A stretch of DNA of 64,000 bases from Aurelia coerulea (GCA_039566865.1 CM076945.1:7677501-7741500), one strand, 5' to 3'. Counted from the first letter of the stretch, positions 45,017 through 56,233 are shown. Notes: a model not told the origin generated them from the letters alone. Made by a program: numbers and translations.

Positions 45017-46339
45017 CTAAGTGGTACTTCCAGCTAAATTTTCATCCAAAAGAAGACCTAGAAACTTTACACATTTAGCCTGTTTAACATACTCCTTACC
45101 AATCTTTATGTTAACAGTTTCATTTAAGGAATGCTGCGGAGAGTGAAAAATTACAAAATTAGTTTTATCTACATTTAGAGAAAGCTTATTAGCATCAAGC
45201 CACTTTTTGACTTGCTTAAGTTCTCTGTTGACCACTTTTTGTAATGTGTTAAGATTGTCCGACTCAAAATAGATATTAGTGTCATCAGCAAACAGATAGA
45301 AAGATAACTTGGTTGATGAGTTAGGAAGATCATTTATATAAATGAGGAAGAGAAGTGGCCCAAGGACAGAGCCCTGTGGTACACCACAAGTGACATAAAG
45401 ATGACTAGAGTTTTGACCATTTACACATACATATTGACTCCTGTTGCTAAGATAGGAGCCAAACCACGCTAAAGCTGTGCCTCGAATGCCATAATGTTCA
45501 AGTTTATCAAGGAGGATCTGGTGATTAACAGTATCAAATGCCTCTTGAAGGTCAATAAAAATACCACACCCAAAATTCTTATTATCCAAACTATTTTTGA
45601 TAGACTCAGTTAAACTAATCAAAGCATGGTTTATGGAGTGAGAGGCACGAAAACCAAACTGGAGATCATACAGGATTTTGTGCAGCTCTAAGAAATTGTA
45701 TAAACGCTTGTACATTAATTTCTCTGTGATTTTACTGAAAACAGACAAGAGAGATATTGGTCTATAATTTGTAACAATCAAAGTACAACCTCTCTTGAAT
45801 AATGGTATAATTTTTGCTTGCTGCATTTTAACAGGAAACATACCAGATTGAAAGGACTCATTGATGATATGGGATAGAGGGGAGGAAATGTCAAGAGAAA
45901 GGATCTTTAACAGCTTTAAGGGTATACTATTTGGACCTATAGACTTGCCAGTTTTTATCAAGTCTGTTATGTCAGATACTTCATATGGGACTGATGGAGA
46001 TATAAACAATGAATGTGGATTTTTGTCCCTAAGATAATCTAAGGGAGACTTTGGAGATCTGGGTATTCTTTTTGTGACTCCATCTGCAACATTAACAAAG
46101 AATTTATTGAAAACAGCAGCCATGCTTGCTGAATCAGTTGTCAGATTACCATCTGCATCTTTAAGTTTGTTAATAATGTTTACACGAGTGTTCTTAATAC
46201 TAATAATTGACTTAATGCCTGTCCACAAGAGCTTGATATTTTTGCTATTCACATTGAAATAATTATGGAAATAATTTTGTTTGGAATAATTTTGTATGGA
46301 AATAATGATAAAGCTTTGGGCAGTCATTATGTTTTCCAC
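45017..46339 (-). pseudogene. Reverse transcriptase domain of CR1/L2-like LINE
   Basis: A 440-codon open frame covers the RT palm and fingers. Counting from the first residue of the open frame, NYRPISLLS lies at about 191-199, the first catalytic aspartate in FIDLQEAFD near 263, PQGSVLGPLLF at 321-331 and the FADDT catalytic box at 350-354. RT copies the element's own RNA at a nicked chromosomal target. The frame then meets a stop at 45017; shifting frame by one base lets the expected thumb and C-terminal sequence continue (about 45040-44820), so a frameshift has broken the protein. All core catalytic residues are still present, suggesting moderate age. No ATG or endonuclease is visible upstream, consistent with 5' truncation. 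Confidence 0.9.
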
Positions 46340-46489
46340 TGTATGTCATGATTTCGTGAATGGCTCTCTTTCGTAGCATGCTTTGATAGGGGTGAGATTT
46401 TGGTGAGCGAGCGGACAGTTTCCGTTAGGTGCAGAGGTAAAAAGTGCGTGAAGTCGCGAAGCAGCTTCGCAGGAAGCTGGTTTATCTGC

Positions 46490-46740
46490 AAGGAAGAAAA
46501 GGGAAGAAAAGGGAAGGAAAGAGAGAAAGAGAGAAAGCAGAACAAAAGGAAGGAAAAGAAAGGAAACGATGAAGCGAGGAATGAAGACATGAAAGGAAAG
46601 AGGTTGTAAAAAGGATGGAAAGAAAACGATTGAGAGAAAAAGGAGACGAGGAAGAAAGGAGGATGGAAGGAAGATAGGATGACAGAGAAAGCGAAAATTG
46701 AAAACATAAAGAGACAGGAAGGACTAAAGGAAGGAAGGAA
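46490..46740. repeat. Purine-rich GGAAAG/GAAGG low-complexity tract
   Basis: Irregular iterations of GGAAAGAAAG, AAGGAAGG and GAGAAAGA on the plus strand. Frames on either strand here are compositional artefacts. Confidence 0.8.
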
Positions 46741-47367
46741 TGGAAGAGAATCCCAAGTGAATCAATGTTTGGATTATGCTCTTTTCATTTACAGTTTTGT
46801 GATCCAAAGAAGCTTTAACAGTAATGTCAGTTTCTACTAGATCATCGACTACACTGAACTCTGGGACTACAGAAAATTGATAAAACAATAGAAGGAAGAA
46901 TTCTGAATTTACGTCCCTTCGCAGGAAAGCAAATATTTCTTCCACCTCTGGTTGGGTGACTGAAGTTAAAGGGAATAGAAGCATATATCAAGCGCTTTTT
47001 ATAAATAGATACACCAGAACATGCGCATAGCAGTTGCATTCTAACTGTGCACGTGAAAGTGAGCTCCGCAAATTTGTCGTGTGACAAGAACCTCGATATA
47101 CTTTTCAATATGGTTACGTAACAATCCTGACTTCGACGATTCTGAAGTCATACATAATATCATAATGTTGTCTGCTCGAGTTAATTGAGATGAGAGTCCT
47201 CCTGATGTTCAAATGTTTATTGCAATATGCCGTGTGAGTCAGAAAAAACACTTGCTGAAATCAGTCACTCCGTTCAGAAATTACAAGGGATTTTCTCACG
47301 AAAGTTCTTTCGAGAAACCTTAAAATCGTGCTAAAACCACGAGCAAATTTCCCAAGTAGGGTAAGAC

Positions 47368-48565
47368 GGGGTAAAGTGAACTACGGGATAAAGTGAGCTA
47401 CTCAGAACATTCGCGCTTCTCTCCAGCAGTAAACGTGCAATGATAAAACATGATTTATGCCCAATGCTTTGTTACATGTGCTCACATAAAATTAAAACAT
47501 TTTTGCAAAATAGTTCTTCCTGTTGTTGCAAAAAATCCCACTACCCGAGGCAGTAAAAACAACCTCGAGAAATTAGACCCCAAGACGAAATTCATTTCTA
47601 TGATTGTTTTGATTGATTTGAAGCACATACCATGTGTTTACTCTTTTCAAAAGGAAAAGGCCAAGAAAGACGTTTTTGTCAGCTAACATAATATTTTAAA
47701 AGATCTACCTTTCAGTCGATATTTTGCTTCGACCGGGGTAAAGTGAACTACCCACGATTTTTGATTTTCTCTTGTGAACACGAAGTCAGATAAAGAAAGA
47801 CCTTTTTAATCTCATTTGCTTCATAATTCTGCCTTCAGAAAATCATAATTTGCAGGAAAATTTTTCGCTCTGATGACACAGAAATATATTCTGATACCAG
47901 CTCCCTGAGCAACCTCCAAAAATTTGACAGCCTAAGTTCGACCTTCATTCAAAAATGCGGTTACTGATCCAAGAATTTCATTGGGATTTGATGAAGCAAG
48001 TATATCTATCGACATAGAAAGGATAAATGGCCATCACTGTGAAATTAGAATATTGATCATTGTTATGGATTTATAACTTTTTTTGGTTTTATTTCTGGGC
48101 GGAGGTTTCAGGGCAAAGTGAACTACTTTGAAAATAGTGTGCTCTTGGTAGTGATTTGGTATTTATGTGCAATATAGTATTTTCCAAGTAAATTCTCCTT
48201 ATTGTTCATCGACTTGTATTCAGGTCTCGCAATCTGACTCGAATTTGTGACTTTCGCAATAGTTTTTGGTTTATATTTGATCTGCAAAGATCGTTCTCAG
48301 CATCGGTCACCATTTAATTTTTTTAAATACCATTCTTGTGAAATGTTTGGGTTTTTCGTTTTGGCATGCGAAGAACTCCTCAGAGTTGCAAAATAAATAA
48401 TGTTTTCGGGTATTACCAGCATTATTTTGGTTTTATCGAACAATTGCTAAGTAGTTCACTTTACCCTGGCCTGGGGTAAAGTGAACAAGGCAGAGCGGTC
48501 ACCAAAGAAAGCTCTTTTGTGAGACAATGGAAAAAGATTTGAAAAATATTTTGTTGGATAAAGTG
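47368..48565. repeat. Dispersed GGGGTAAAGTGAACTAC motif cluster
   Basis: The motif or a close variant occurs at about 47368, 47386, 47735, 48112, 48452 (inverted), 48474 and 48557. The inverted and direct copies at 48452-48486 form a hairpin (GTTCACTTTACCC with GGGGTAAAGTGAAC). This probably marks an old non-autonomous element with subterminal motif repeats; termini were not resolved. A frame at 47450-47686 lies inside it. Confidence 0.55.
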
Positions 48566-48758
48566 ACCCAAAGACATAATGTCAAAACAACGTTAAAAAG
48601 TTTGACCTCAGCTACAATATCTTTAGCATATCCGAACGTGCTTTGGCACGAGCTATTCTCTTGAAAGGATCAAAAGGACTTCCCCCTGATATGAATACCT
48701 TACTCAGGGGAATTTCATTCTTCCAAGAGGAAAAAATACATGAATACATGTAAATGTC

Positions 48759-48867
48759 TAGCCTGCGTGCAGACTTTACTTTTTCCACTGCGAAGGAGAG
48801 TCTATGAGGATCTTGTATCCGCCTTGGCTCTCCTGCGCAATGGAAAGTAAAGTCTGCACGCAGGCTA
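48759..48867. mobile_element. Mutator-like hairpin MITE, TAGCCTGCGTGCAG family, 109 bp
   Basis: TAGCCTGCGTGCAGACTTTA is mirrored at the right end. The element is flanked by the exact 9-bp duplication GTAAATGTC (48750-48758, 48868-48876). The central loop holds GGAGAGTC...GGCTCTCC pairing. Confidence 0.9.
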
Positions 48868-49126
48868 GTAAATGTCATTATTGCCAGGAAGGAAACTGAT
48901 GAAATTTTGCTCGTCAATTTTAATTCGTTTTTGCAGGTTTCGAAAGGGGGCTTTCGGCAGAAAATCTCCCATATCCACGGGAAGGAGTGACCGATTAAAT
49001 CCGAGTAAGTGACTGAATCTAATTGAACATATCGCAGGGGCGGATCCAGACCGGTTTCACCGGTTTCCGTGCATCGGTCAGATTTCCAAACCTAAGATAA
49101 ATTTGTATTATCTGCCGGGTATCTGC

Positions 49127-49315
49127 TACCCTGGATCAGAGTATTTTTAGTATTTGTAAAAAAATAAAGTATTTGAAAAAAATTGAAAAAATTAAAGTAT
49201 TCGAAAAAAAAATTATAAAAAATAAAAAAAGAAAAAAGGAGGAAGGAAAAATATTTTTTTTTCTCTTTTTTATTTATTTTTTCTCCATATACTAAAAATA
49301 CTCTGATCCAGGGTA
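49127..49315. mobile_element. Mutator-like MITE, TACCCTGGATC ends
   Basis: TACCCTGGATCAGAGTATTT (extending to TTAGTAT) is mirrored exactly at the right. It is flanked by the 9-bp duplication GGTATCTGC (49118-49126, 49316-49324). The interior is an A/T-run-rich tract. The first bases TACCCTGG are shared with the element at 52026. A solo hAT-type end CAGGGGCGGATCCAG lies just to the left, at about 49036. Confidence 0.85.
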
Positions 49316-49796
49316 GGTATCTGCCTAACTTTACAGAAAAGTAAAATAACTTGAACCTATTTTCACTCAGCAAACCAGTTTCAAGTCAAAAGGTGATAGT
49401 CTTCATAGACATGACATAGGGTACTTCTACACAAAATTTTTCATAAACAATAAGCAACCTACATATGGCAGTCATTTGGCTTTATTTGCTATGGTTCTCC
49501 AGGAGGTATGTGATTCGAAACCTGCGTTATCAGTTTCAAGTTGCTCAACAGATCACAGGCAACAGGATAAATAGTTGTAAAATTATAATGTAAATACTTG
49601 CCTTTGCCTCACGTTACCAAAATGTCTTTTTCTTTGTTTTCTGTCTGTTCTGCTAACAAATGTGCACGAGCAAGCGATTTCAATATCGATATGCGAGGCC
49701 TGAAAGTTTCTTCGGACGGCCATCTTGAAAATAATGTAACAACTGCCCAGCCTCGATTTCGGTCCGTTCAAAAGCGAAGAGAAGGGAAAGAGAGAT

Positions 49797-50213
49797 TAGC
49801 CTGCGTGCAGACTCTACTGATTTCATTTCAGAGAGGTTTCTCCTCCAGTAGAGTCTGCGCATCAGCGACCACATCCTTGTTCTAGGTCACGTGCGGTTCG
49901 CACGATTGAGGAACTAACTCATTGAATTAGATTCAATAGAGCCGCCTATAAATAGGATAAACAAAGCACCCATACACAAAAGGTTTTCTTTGGCTTTTAT
50001 TTGGCTAGCTTTGTTCATGCATATACCAATCCAATATCAGAAGACTCCAACAAAGACACAGAAGCTACTCAAACAAAGGGGAAAGCTTTAGCCAATCAGG
50101 GAAGGTTTAGCGTTTCTCATAAACTGAGAACAAGGATGTGGTCGCTGATGCGCAGACTCTACTGGAGGGGAAACCTCTCTAAAAAGAAATCAATAGAGTC
50201 TGCACGCAGGCTA
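49797..50213. mobile_element. Mutator-like MITE, TAGCCTGCGTGCAG family, 417 bp
   Basis: Its TIRs of about 88 bases begin TAGCCTGCGTGCAGACTC and include GCGCATCAGCGACCACATCC. It is flanked by the exact 9-bp duplication AAGAGAGAT (49788-49796, 50214-50222). Removing it restores the left arm of the surrounding element, as shown by the uninterrupted right arm. This is the longest family member here. Confidence 0.9.
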
Positions 50214-50365
50214 AAGAGAGATAGGTGGGCAACGAATAACAGCCCTTTGTCCCGCCATCGCACAGCCGGGTCACAAATCGACTTCCAAATATGGTAGATA
50301 GCCGCAGCTAAATCACGTGACTGCACAAAATTTTGGCGCCAAGTTCTTTGAGTTCAAAGCAGAAA

Positions 50366-51019
50366 ATGGATTCCAGCAGGGCACTCCAGTTCAGAATCGA
50401 TGGAGGGTATGTTTTGCCATAATTCTTTCTATTATTACTTGCACAAGAATATTCCTATCATTTTAAATTCATTTGAACTTCGAGCTTCGTTACTTTTATT
50501 GGGAAATGTTTCTTTAGGGCGCATACTGGCTTGATCTCCGATCTATTAGCACCTTCAAAAGACGGGAAGGTACAAGTTGAATTGGCCTACAAAGCTTACG
50601 CAGATGCTGCTTCGAAGAAAGGGCATACACCCTTGCCTATCAACAGCTTTGGCAAAGAACTTATCGAAGCTTTTCCCGCTGTCATAGCAAAAAAGCGATT
50701 AGCTGTGAGGGCGAGGGCTGTGACTTGCCTGTGTGAATCATGTGATCAGAAATGGTTATTCTCATTGGTTACTTTCATTGTTCTATTGTTATTCGTTGCC
50801 CACCTATCTCTCTTTCCCTTCTCTTCGCTTTTGAACGGACCGAAATCGAGGCTGGGCAGTTGTTACATTATTTTCAAGATGGCCGTCCGAAGAAACTTTC
50901 AGGCCTCGCATATCGATATTAAAATCGCTTGTTCGTGCACATTTGTTAGCAGAACAGACAGAAAACAAAGAAAAAGACATTTTGGTAACGTGAGGCAAAG
51001 GCAAGTATTTACATTATAA
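50366..51019 (+). pseudogene. RFX-like winged-helix gene fragment inside a TIR element
   Basis: The ATG at 50366 opens a 14-codon first exon ending at 50406, followed by a GTATGT donor at 50407. The intron ends TTTCTTTAG at 50517 and exon 2 begins at 50518 in frame. Exon 2 carries a segment resembling the RFX DNA-binding domain: an aromatic-rich helix (AYKAYADAASKKG), then PLPINSFGKELIEAFPAV and KKRL, matching the family pattern P..-..SFGK-(L/I)I...F...-.(R/K)RL. The D5-type primase C-terminal helix is a weaker alternative. The RFX domain normally continues with a Gly/Ser/Lys-Tyr-rich wing, but here the frame runs into the right inverted repeat and reads repeat sequence to 51019. The gene is thus truncated and probably non-functional, a captured piece or the remnant of the element's own gene. 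Confidence 0.5.
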
Positions 51020-51887
51020 TTTTACAACTATTTATCCTGTTGCCTGTGAACAGATTTGCACATTTGATTCGCTTTGAATGGCTGTGACGTTTGGCAATTG
51101 TTTTGATATCAAGTCCTTATAATCTGATGAACCAATAAGGGTTGAGTGAACCTGTCCAGCGACTTCCGTGAACCGGTCGGCAATTGTTCGAAATCAGTGA
51201 ACATGTGTCGATTAGGAAGTAAACCGTTTCTGAAGGAAGTAAAATATGTTTGCAAAAGAAGTAGATTTTCATCGAATAGAACAAGAACGAGAAGGGCCAG
51301 CAGACGGCAATGGCTGACCCAGAAAAGGAAGATCTTTATCGACTTCACAGTGCCATCGAAGAGAAGAGTGAAGGAGAGATATAGCACACAAAACAAAAAT
51401 ACGAGTATATTTTAGGAAGTTTTTATCGCCAATGAAACAATGCAGTTTTCACCATTATCGTTTTGATATTCTGGGGGCAGTATCGTTTCAAATGTCTGGC
51501 ATTTTTTTTTTACTCATCCGGCTGTACATATAAGAAAAGAGAAACTCTCGGTACTGACATCGACAGATGCCATGAAAGTTATGTAATGCGAAGCCTTTCC
51601 CCAGTTTCAATACGGAATTGTTAAAACCTGACATATTACTAAGTTATACTTCATCTCCGTTCTTTATTTTCCATTAATTATAGACTTACCGTTTTTTCAA
51701 GGTTTTCATTGCTGTTTTGAACACTTGCTTCGCCTTCTTTGCGACTTTGAATGTGTTCTGCAAAGGGTCTCTTCAATGAATTATTAAATTGGATACTTTG
51801 CATAATTGCAGCTGCATCGTGCCGCCTTGATTGATGGTATAAAAATCTAATTGCATTGCCTAATTCTGTCGCTGGAGTCTTAAACTA

Positions 51888-52815
51888 CAGGGTGTCCCAA
51901 AAATATGTGCACTATTAGCATAGGGTTAAAATCTTTCAAATCTTTAAAAAGGTGGGTGTAAAATTTCATGACATTTTCTTTGACTTGAATGGCTTGAAAG
52001 GGACTTATGGTACTTTGCTGTAAATTACCCTGGGTACCAGCCTCTCTAACGTTAAAAACGGTTTTAACGTTAGAGAGGCTGGTACCCAGGGTAGCTGTAA
52101 ATCTGCCATGGAAAGTTGCCCCGAAATGTGGGGGGGCTTTGGGCGACCCTAGGGGGCCGGGGTTGGGGTATGCGCTTGCTGCAATGACTCGGTTTGAATG
52201 GGTTTGAACTCCTGGGTTAGCTGAAGGACCCTGTGGTTACAGGACATCAGCTGAAGATTTGCATCTTACGTTTGAAGCTAAATGACATTTACCAAAGCAT
52301 AGGTTCCAAATCTTTACAAAGGCTGGTGTAAAATTGAGTGACCTAGTTCTTTGAACTGAATGGCTTCAAAGAAACTTTAGCTATTTCTCTATAATTCTGC
52401 CGTTAGACTTTTCTGAAATCTTTAATGTTTTCAGAATTAGAGGGTTTTTCTTCTTTTTCAGGAAAAATTTTCAAAAAATCTTAAAACTATCGTAATTTCT
52501 AAACCGTTTGACGCAACGTGAAGTAATTTCGATGAAAACCATAGTTTGTGGATGCCTACAATATGGTATCAAGCAAAAGTCTGTCAATCATCTGGTTTAT
52601 GATTTAGAAATTTGATGACGTCACATCCTCAAATGAGCTGAAATGTAAAATACGCTGTAATTTCGAAAATATTCAAAATTTCTGGAAAGTCCAACGGTAG
52701 AATTATAGATAAGTATATAAAGTTTCTTTCAAGCCATTCAATTAGAAGATATAGGTCATAGAATTTTACACCCACCTTTTTACGCCGAGTTAAAGATTTG
52801 GAACCTATGCTATTT
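51888..52815. mobile_element. mariner-type composite repeat (ACAGGGTGTCCC end)
   Basis: A left end CAGGGTGTCCCAAAAATATG preceded by TA begins the segment. It is followed by AAGGTGGGTGTAAAATTTC, which recurs with changes at about 52318 and in mirror form at about 52762-52795. The core 52310-52815 is the family also seen at 15093 and 30090. The right-hand terminal repeat was not found. Confidence 0.5.
52026..52093. mobile_element. Perfect 68-bp palindromic Mutator-like MITE
   Basis: TACCCTGGGTACCAGCCTCT at the left is mirrored base-for-base at the right around TTAAAAACGGTTTTAA. It is flanked by the exact 9-bp duplication GCTGTAAAT (52017-52025, 52094-52102). No arm divergence was noticed, so it is probably very young. 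It is nested in the mariner-type composite. Confidence 0.9.
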
Positions 52816-52829
52816 ACCAACAACTTAAC

Positions 52830-54370
52830 AATAAAAAGTTTCTTATTTCAACATATACTTGTAAACTGGAACTGATTAACTATGATTAAAACCCTACAAC
52901 AACTTTACAGCACTAGTAACAATTTGCTGTGGGCCCTTGGGGGTGGGGTTGGAATTACCCTCCCTTGTTATCTTTTATTTACATCATTATTATTTCTCAA
53001 TATCAATTTTTCACTATTTGTTATCATTTTATCTTCTGCCTCATCAAAACTAATGAAGGGATTTTGATTGTTTGCAGCAAAGTCCATCTATTTACCAAGT
53101 TTAAAGATTATAGCTACTATAACAGCGAAGAAAAAGAGGAGAGGTGGAATCCACCCCCACCCCCCTCGGGTATTGACTGCTTCAAAAAGCCCAGGTGAGA
53201 TAGGGTTAAAAGGGATACAGCTTACCTAATCTTGCGGCCATTTAAAATACAGCTGCCTGAGGGATAAAGCTTACCTAATCTTGTGGCCATTTCAAAGACC
53301 CTCTGCTATAGTTATCTGAAAGTCTGGGAAGCTAGGCCACTGTTTTGTTTTTATATCGCTGATAGAATGAAATATTTGATAAATGATCAAACAGACGTTG
53401 CAGCCAGCTCTGAGGTTCCTAGAATACAATTCAGATTGCGAGATTTGGCAAAGAACAATAAGTTTCGAGCACTTGATTCGATTGACGCAGTTGACTAGAT
53501 TTGAAGGAAGTTGCCGCGGCAGGTGTTGCTGCGGAAGATTTCTCTGCTATGTTTTGGTCCTAAAAGCATGGAAATTGCAGCATAAAAAGACTTATTTTGC
53601 ACTCACCAGATAAGGTGGACGTTCTCCTTCAGGTGAATACCAGGTTTCGTTGATTAAGTGTCTGCTTACCGTGGTTTTTATCGCATTTCCTTTCTGAGGA
53701 GTGACCGTTGAACAGAGCTGAAGTAGTCGTTCAATCCAGATTGGATCGATCGAATGCAGAAGATAGGGTCATCTTTTTAACTGTTTAATTATGAGTCCCT
53801 GTTGAGCAAGGTTTACTGCAGGGATACAAGGGACTCATCGTCATAAGTCTACACTCGACATGTGTAATCCTAGAATGGTTCTACAACATGCACTAGAGGC
53901 TGCCTGCTCTCCATTTCCAGCGTTTTGAGCGCGCGGGCGCAGCAACCAAATAAGAGCATGCGCAGTTGGTAAAACTTTAGCAATCATTTTTATCGTAGCG
54001 GCCTATCTTTGGACATTTTGGGAGTAGGAACAAATTCAACTCCAATCACGGGCGCTAGCGATCGCTACCGAAAGAACCAATCATATTTCAAGAAACTGAC
54101 ATCATGCACGATCTCATTTTCAACATGACCAATGAAGAAAGTGGGCACCAAATCAAATTGAGATTAATTCCAGAGATTAGGGAACGCGTTCGATCTTGGT
54201 CACAGCGCCCGTGCGCTCAAAACGCTGGATATGGAGAGCACGAAAAAAACAAACAAGAGGAAAAAACAACGCGAGTGAATGAAAATGCCCCGGCAGGTTA
54301 ACTCTAGTGGTCCAAGTGTAACCATGCTTGTCTGGCAGCTTTTCAAGTGGACCCTTTTTCTGCAAGTTTT
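52830..54370. other. No confident gene; fragments
   Basis: GGGATACAGCTTACCTAATC and its near-copy at about 53211 and 53263 form a 52-base tandem duplication. A Mutator-like TAGACT-type end (complement TAGACTTATGACGATGAGTC) occurs at 53832-53851. Frames at 53283-53498 and 54104-54301 are unrecognised. Confidence 0.35.
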
Positions 54371-54377
54371 TCTCTGA

Positions 54378-54801
54378 CCCAGGGGGGGGGGTACTCCCTA
54401 ACTTTCAATACGGGGGGGTCCATGCCACTATTTTTTTGCTGACCCCTAAATATTAAGCCTGATTTTTTGGGGACCCCAAATATTGAGTCTAACGTTTCGG
54501 AGACCCCAAATATTGTTATCTATTTCTGGGGTCCCTGAAATGTTTTGAATGATTTCAATTTGAGCTTCTTGATCTTTCTCGGTTTTTGAATAATTCCAAG
54601 ACATTTATTTCATGATTCGCAAGTTCTGGGCCAAATTGCACGATTCTTCCTTTCTTCAAATTTTTGGACCCCAAATATTGAATTTTTGTCCATGTTGTAA
54701 TTCACAGACCCCAAATATTGATTGAACATAAAATTTCGGACCCCAAATATTGGCATGGACCCCCCCCCCCGTATTGAAAGTCAATGAGTACCCCCCCTGG
54801 G
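54378..54801. mobile_element. G-rich-end hAT-like element (copy 4)
   Basis: The ends CCCAGGGGGGGGGGTACTCC and (complement) CCCAGGGGGGGTACTCATTG are flanked by the 8-bp duplication TTCTCTGA (54370-54377, 54802-54809). The interior consists of diverged units containing GACCCCAAATATTG, repeated at least six times. Confidence 0.9.
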
Positions 54802-55472
54802 TTCTCTGACAAATGTGAAAAATATTGCTCCCTTTTTACAAGATTTCTATGATAGATGCATAAGGTAAGACTTACCAAGCAAGGTGATAAATAGCTAGCT
54901 GGGTGAAATATCAAGCCTTAGATAATGTTAGAATAAAATATATCAACAGCCCAGGACTGATGTTGCAATGATTATTTTTTCTGACGATTTTATGATCTTT
55001 TGTATGATTATGAATACAGGGAATATATTGTCACCCCTTACGTTGAAAATCTAGGATTTTGTTCAAAGCACTACCCTTTTTATTGCATTCTCTTTCCTAG
55101 ATTCACTAAAAATGTTACCACCTTTCTCAGAAAATTCGTAGACAAGTTTGGCTACACTTGGACCCTTACTGGAGTTGACCTACCGTGGAAAAGGCTGAAT
55201 GCAGGTGAAACCTAATCTTGCGGCAGTTGGAATTAGAATATTGCAAAGAACTTAGAAAAGGTGAAAAGCACTTCAAGTAAATTTGTTATGCAGAAGAATG
55301 ATAGGATTGATCAAATGAATTACTGCTTTATCTATGGAACGAAAGAATATTCTAAATTGATAGAAGGCCACGTTCCTGTAGAACTGTAGAACTGTTTTAT
55401 CATTAACAACTAAAGAAGATTATAAGTTATATCGAAATTCGCGCACAAATTTTCCTGTAGAACTGCTTTAAC

Positions 55473-55822
55473 CCCCGGGGGGGGGGGTCAATACCATATG
55501 TACCAGTACGGGATGTGCCATTTTTTGGGGTACCTTTTTTCTGGCTGAAAATAAATTTCAGGGTGTCATTTTTGGTAACATTACAAATGACATAAATTTT
55601 GGAGTGTCATTTTGGAAGAAAAATGCTCCAAGGTATTGAATTTAATCTGATTTCAGGTACTTGGTTAGAATTTCGAATTTTGTTCACAATTTTAGGGTAT
55701 CTTCTTTGAAAGGCCCGTAAATTTTGGGGTATGGTTTTTGAAAAATTGATAAATTTTAGGGTATGATTTTACAATTGAAAATGGCACACCCCCGTCATCC
55801 ACCTATTGAAGTGACCCCCCGG
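55473..55822. mobile_element. G-rich-end hAT-like element (copy 5)
   Basis: It starts CCCCGG, a G-run and TCAATACC, and ends GAAGTGACCCCCCGG. The flanking 8-bp duplication is GCTTTAAC (55465-55472, 55823-55830). Internal units contain AAATTTTGGGGTAT/AAATTTTAGGGTAT. Confidence 0.85.
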
Positions 55823-56233
55823 GCTTTAACCGTTAGATCTATTTATAGAATTATCATTAACAATTGTGAACAAATGTGAACTGTGAACAAAACTTCTTGT
55901 AATCTATGCAAAGATCTCCTCATTGTGAAAGCTTTCTACCCTTCGTTTAATCCTAGATCAAACTAATCTTCGTTTATGCCAGTCATTAACACCGTTTTTT
56001 CGTAGGATTAGACTATCCTTAAATAGCTTATCGCTACCAGAACTCCCACATTTTATCGTAAAGACGTCTCTGTCTTTATCATGTTTTTGCTTAAAAGTGA
56101 ATGACCTGACCAGGCTGGCGTCATAAATAAGCAGAACAACGAAAAAACCTTCATACATCCTATTTTGGTTTTGCTTTGTTCATGCCGAGATTGAATATAC
56201 AATAGCCTATTTAGACTTGTGCGATCTCATCTT

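Larger units (their letters stand above)
43038..46339 (-). mobile_element. CR1/L2-like LINE, 5'-truncated, with two nested insertions
   Basis: Read on the minus strand, the element runs from an RT domain (46339-45017), through a C-terminal region (about 45016-43572) to a 3' UTR ending in a (TGAAC)n tail at about 43065-43042. It is cut by a G-rich-end element (44380-44812) and a Mutator-like MITE (43663-44107). Its tail and C-terminal region match the copy at 3525-4312. The endonuclease domain is missing upstream of the RT. Confidence 0.85.
49554..51048. mobile_element. Long-TIR element carrying an RFX-like gene fragment
   Basis: Arms of about 265 bases starting CACAGGCAACAGGATAAATA are almost identical in mirror orientation. 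The left arm is 49554-49796 plus about 50223-50243, the right about 50783-51048. The element is flanked by AACAGAT (49547-49553, 51049-51055), a 7-bp duplication. The left arm is split by a Mutator-like MITE. The central 540 bases hold a spliced gene fragment. The superfamily is not identified: the 7-bp target and CACAGG end do not match one type clearly. Confidence 0.8.

Noticed and set aside
46327..46707. 126-codon minus-strand frame rich in Phe/Ser/Leu resembling a membrane protein
   Set aside because: It is the complement of a purine-rich low-complexity tract; hydrophobicity follows from TTC/TCC repetition.
49092..49373. Lys/Phe-rich frame across 49.1-49.4 kb
   Set aside because: It lies within the A/T-run interior of the Mutator-like MITE at 49127-49315.
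49597..50297. Frames with matching peptides at 49.6-49.9 and 50.0-50.3 kb, and at 50.8-51.0 kb
   Set aside because: They come from inverted arms of the TIR element and the nested MITE.
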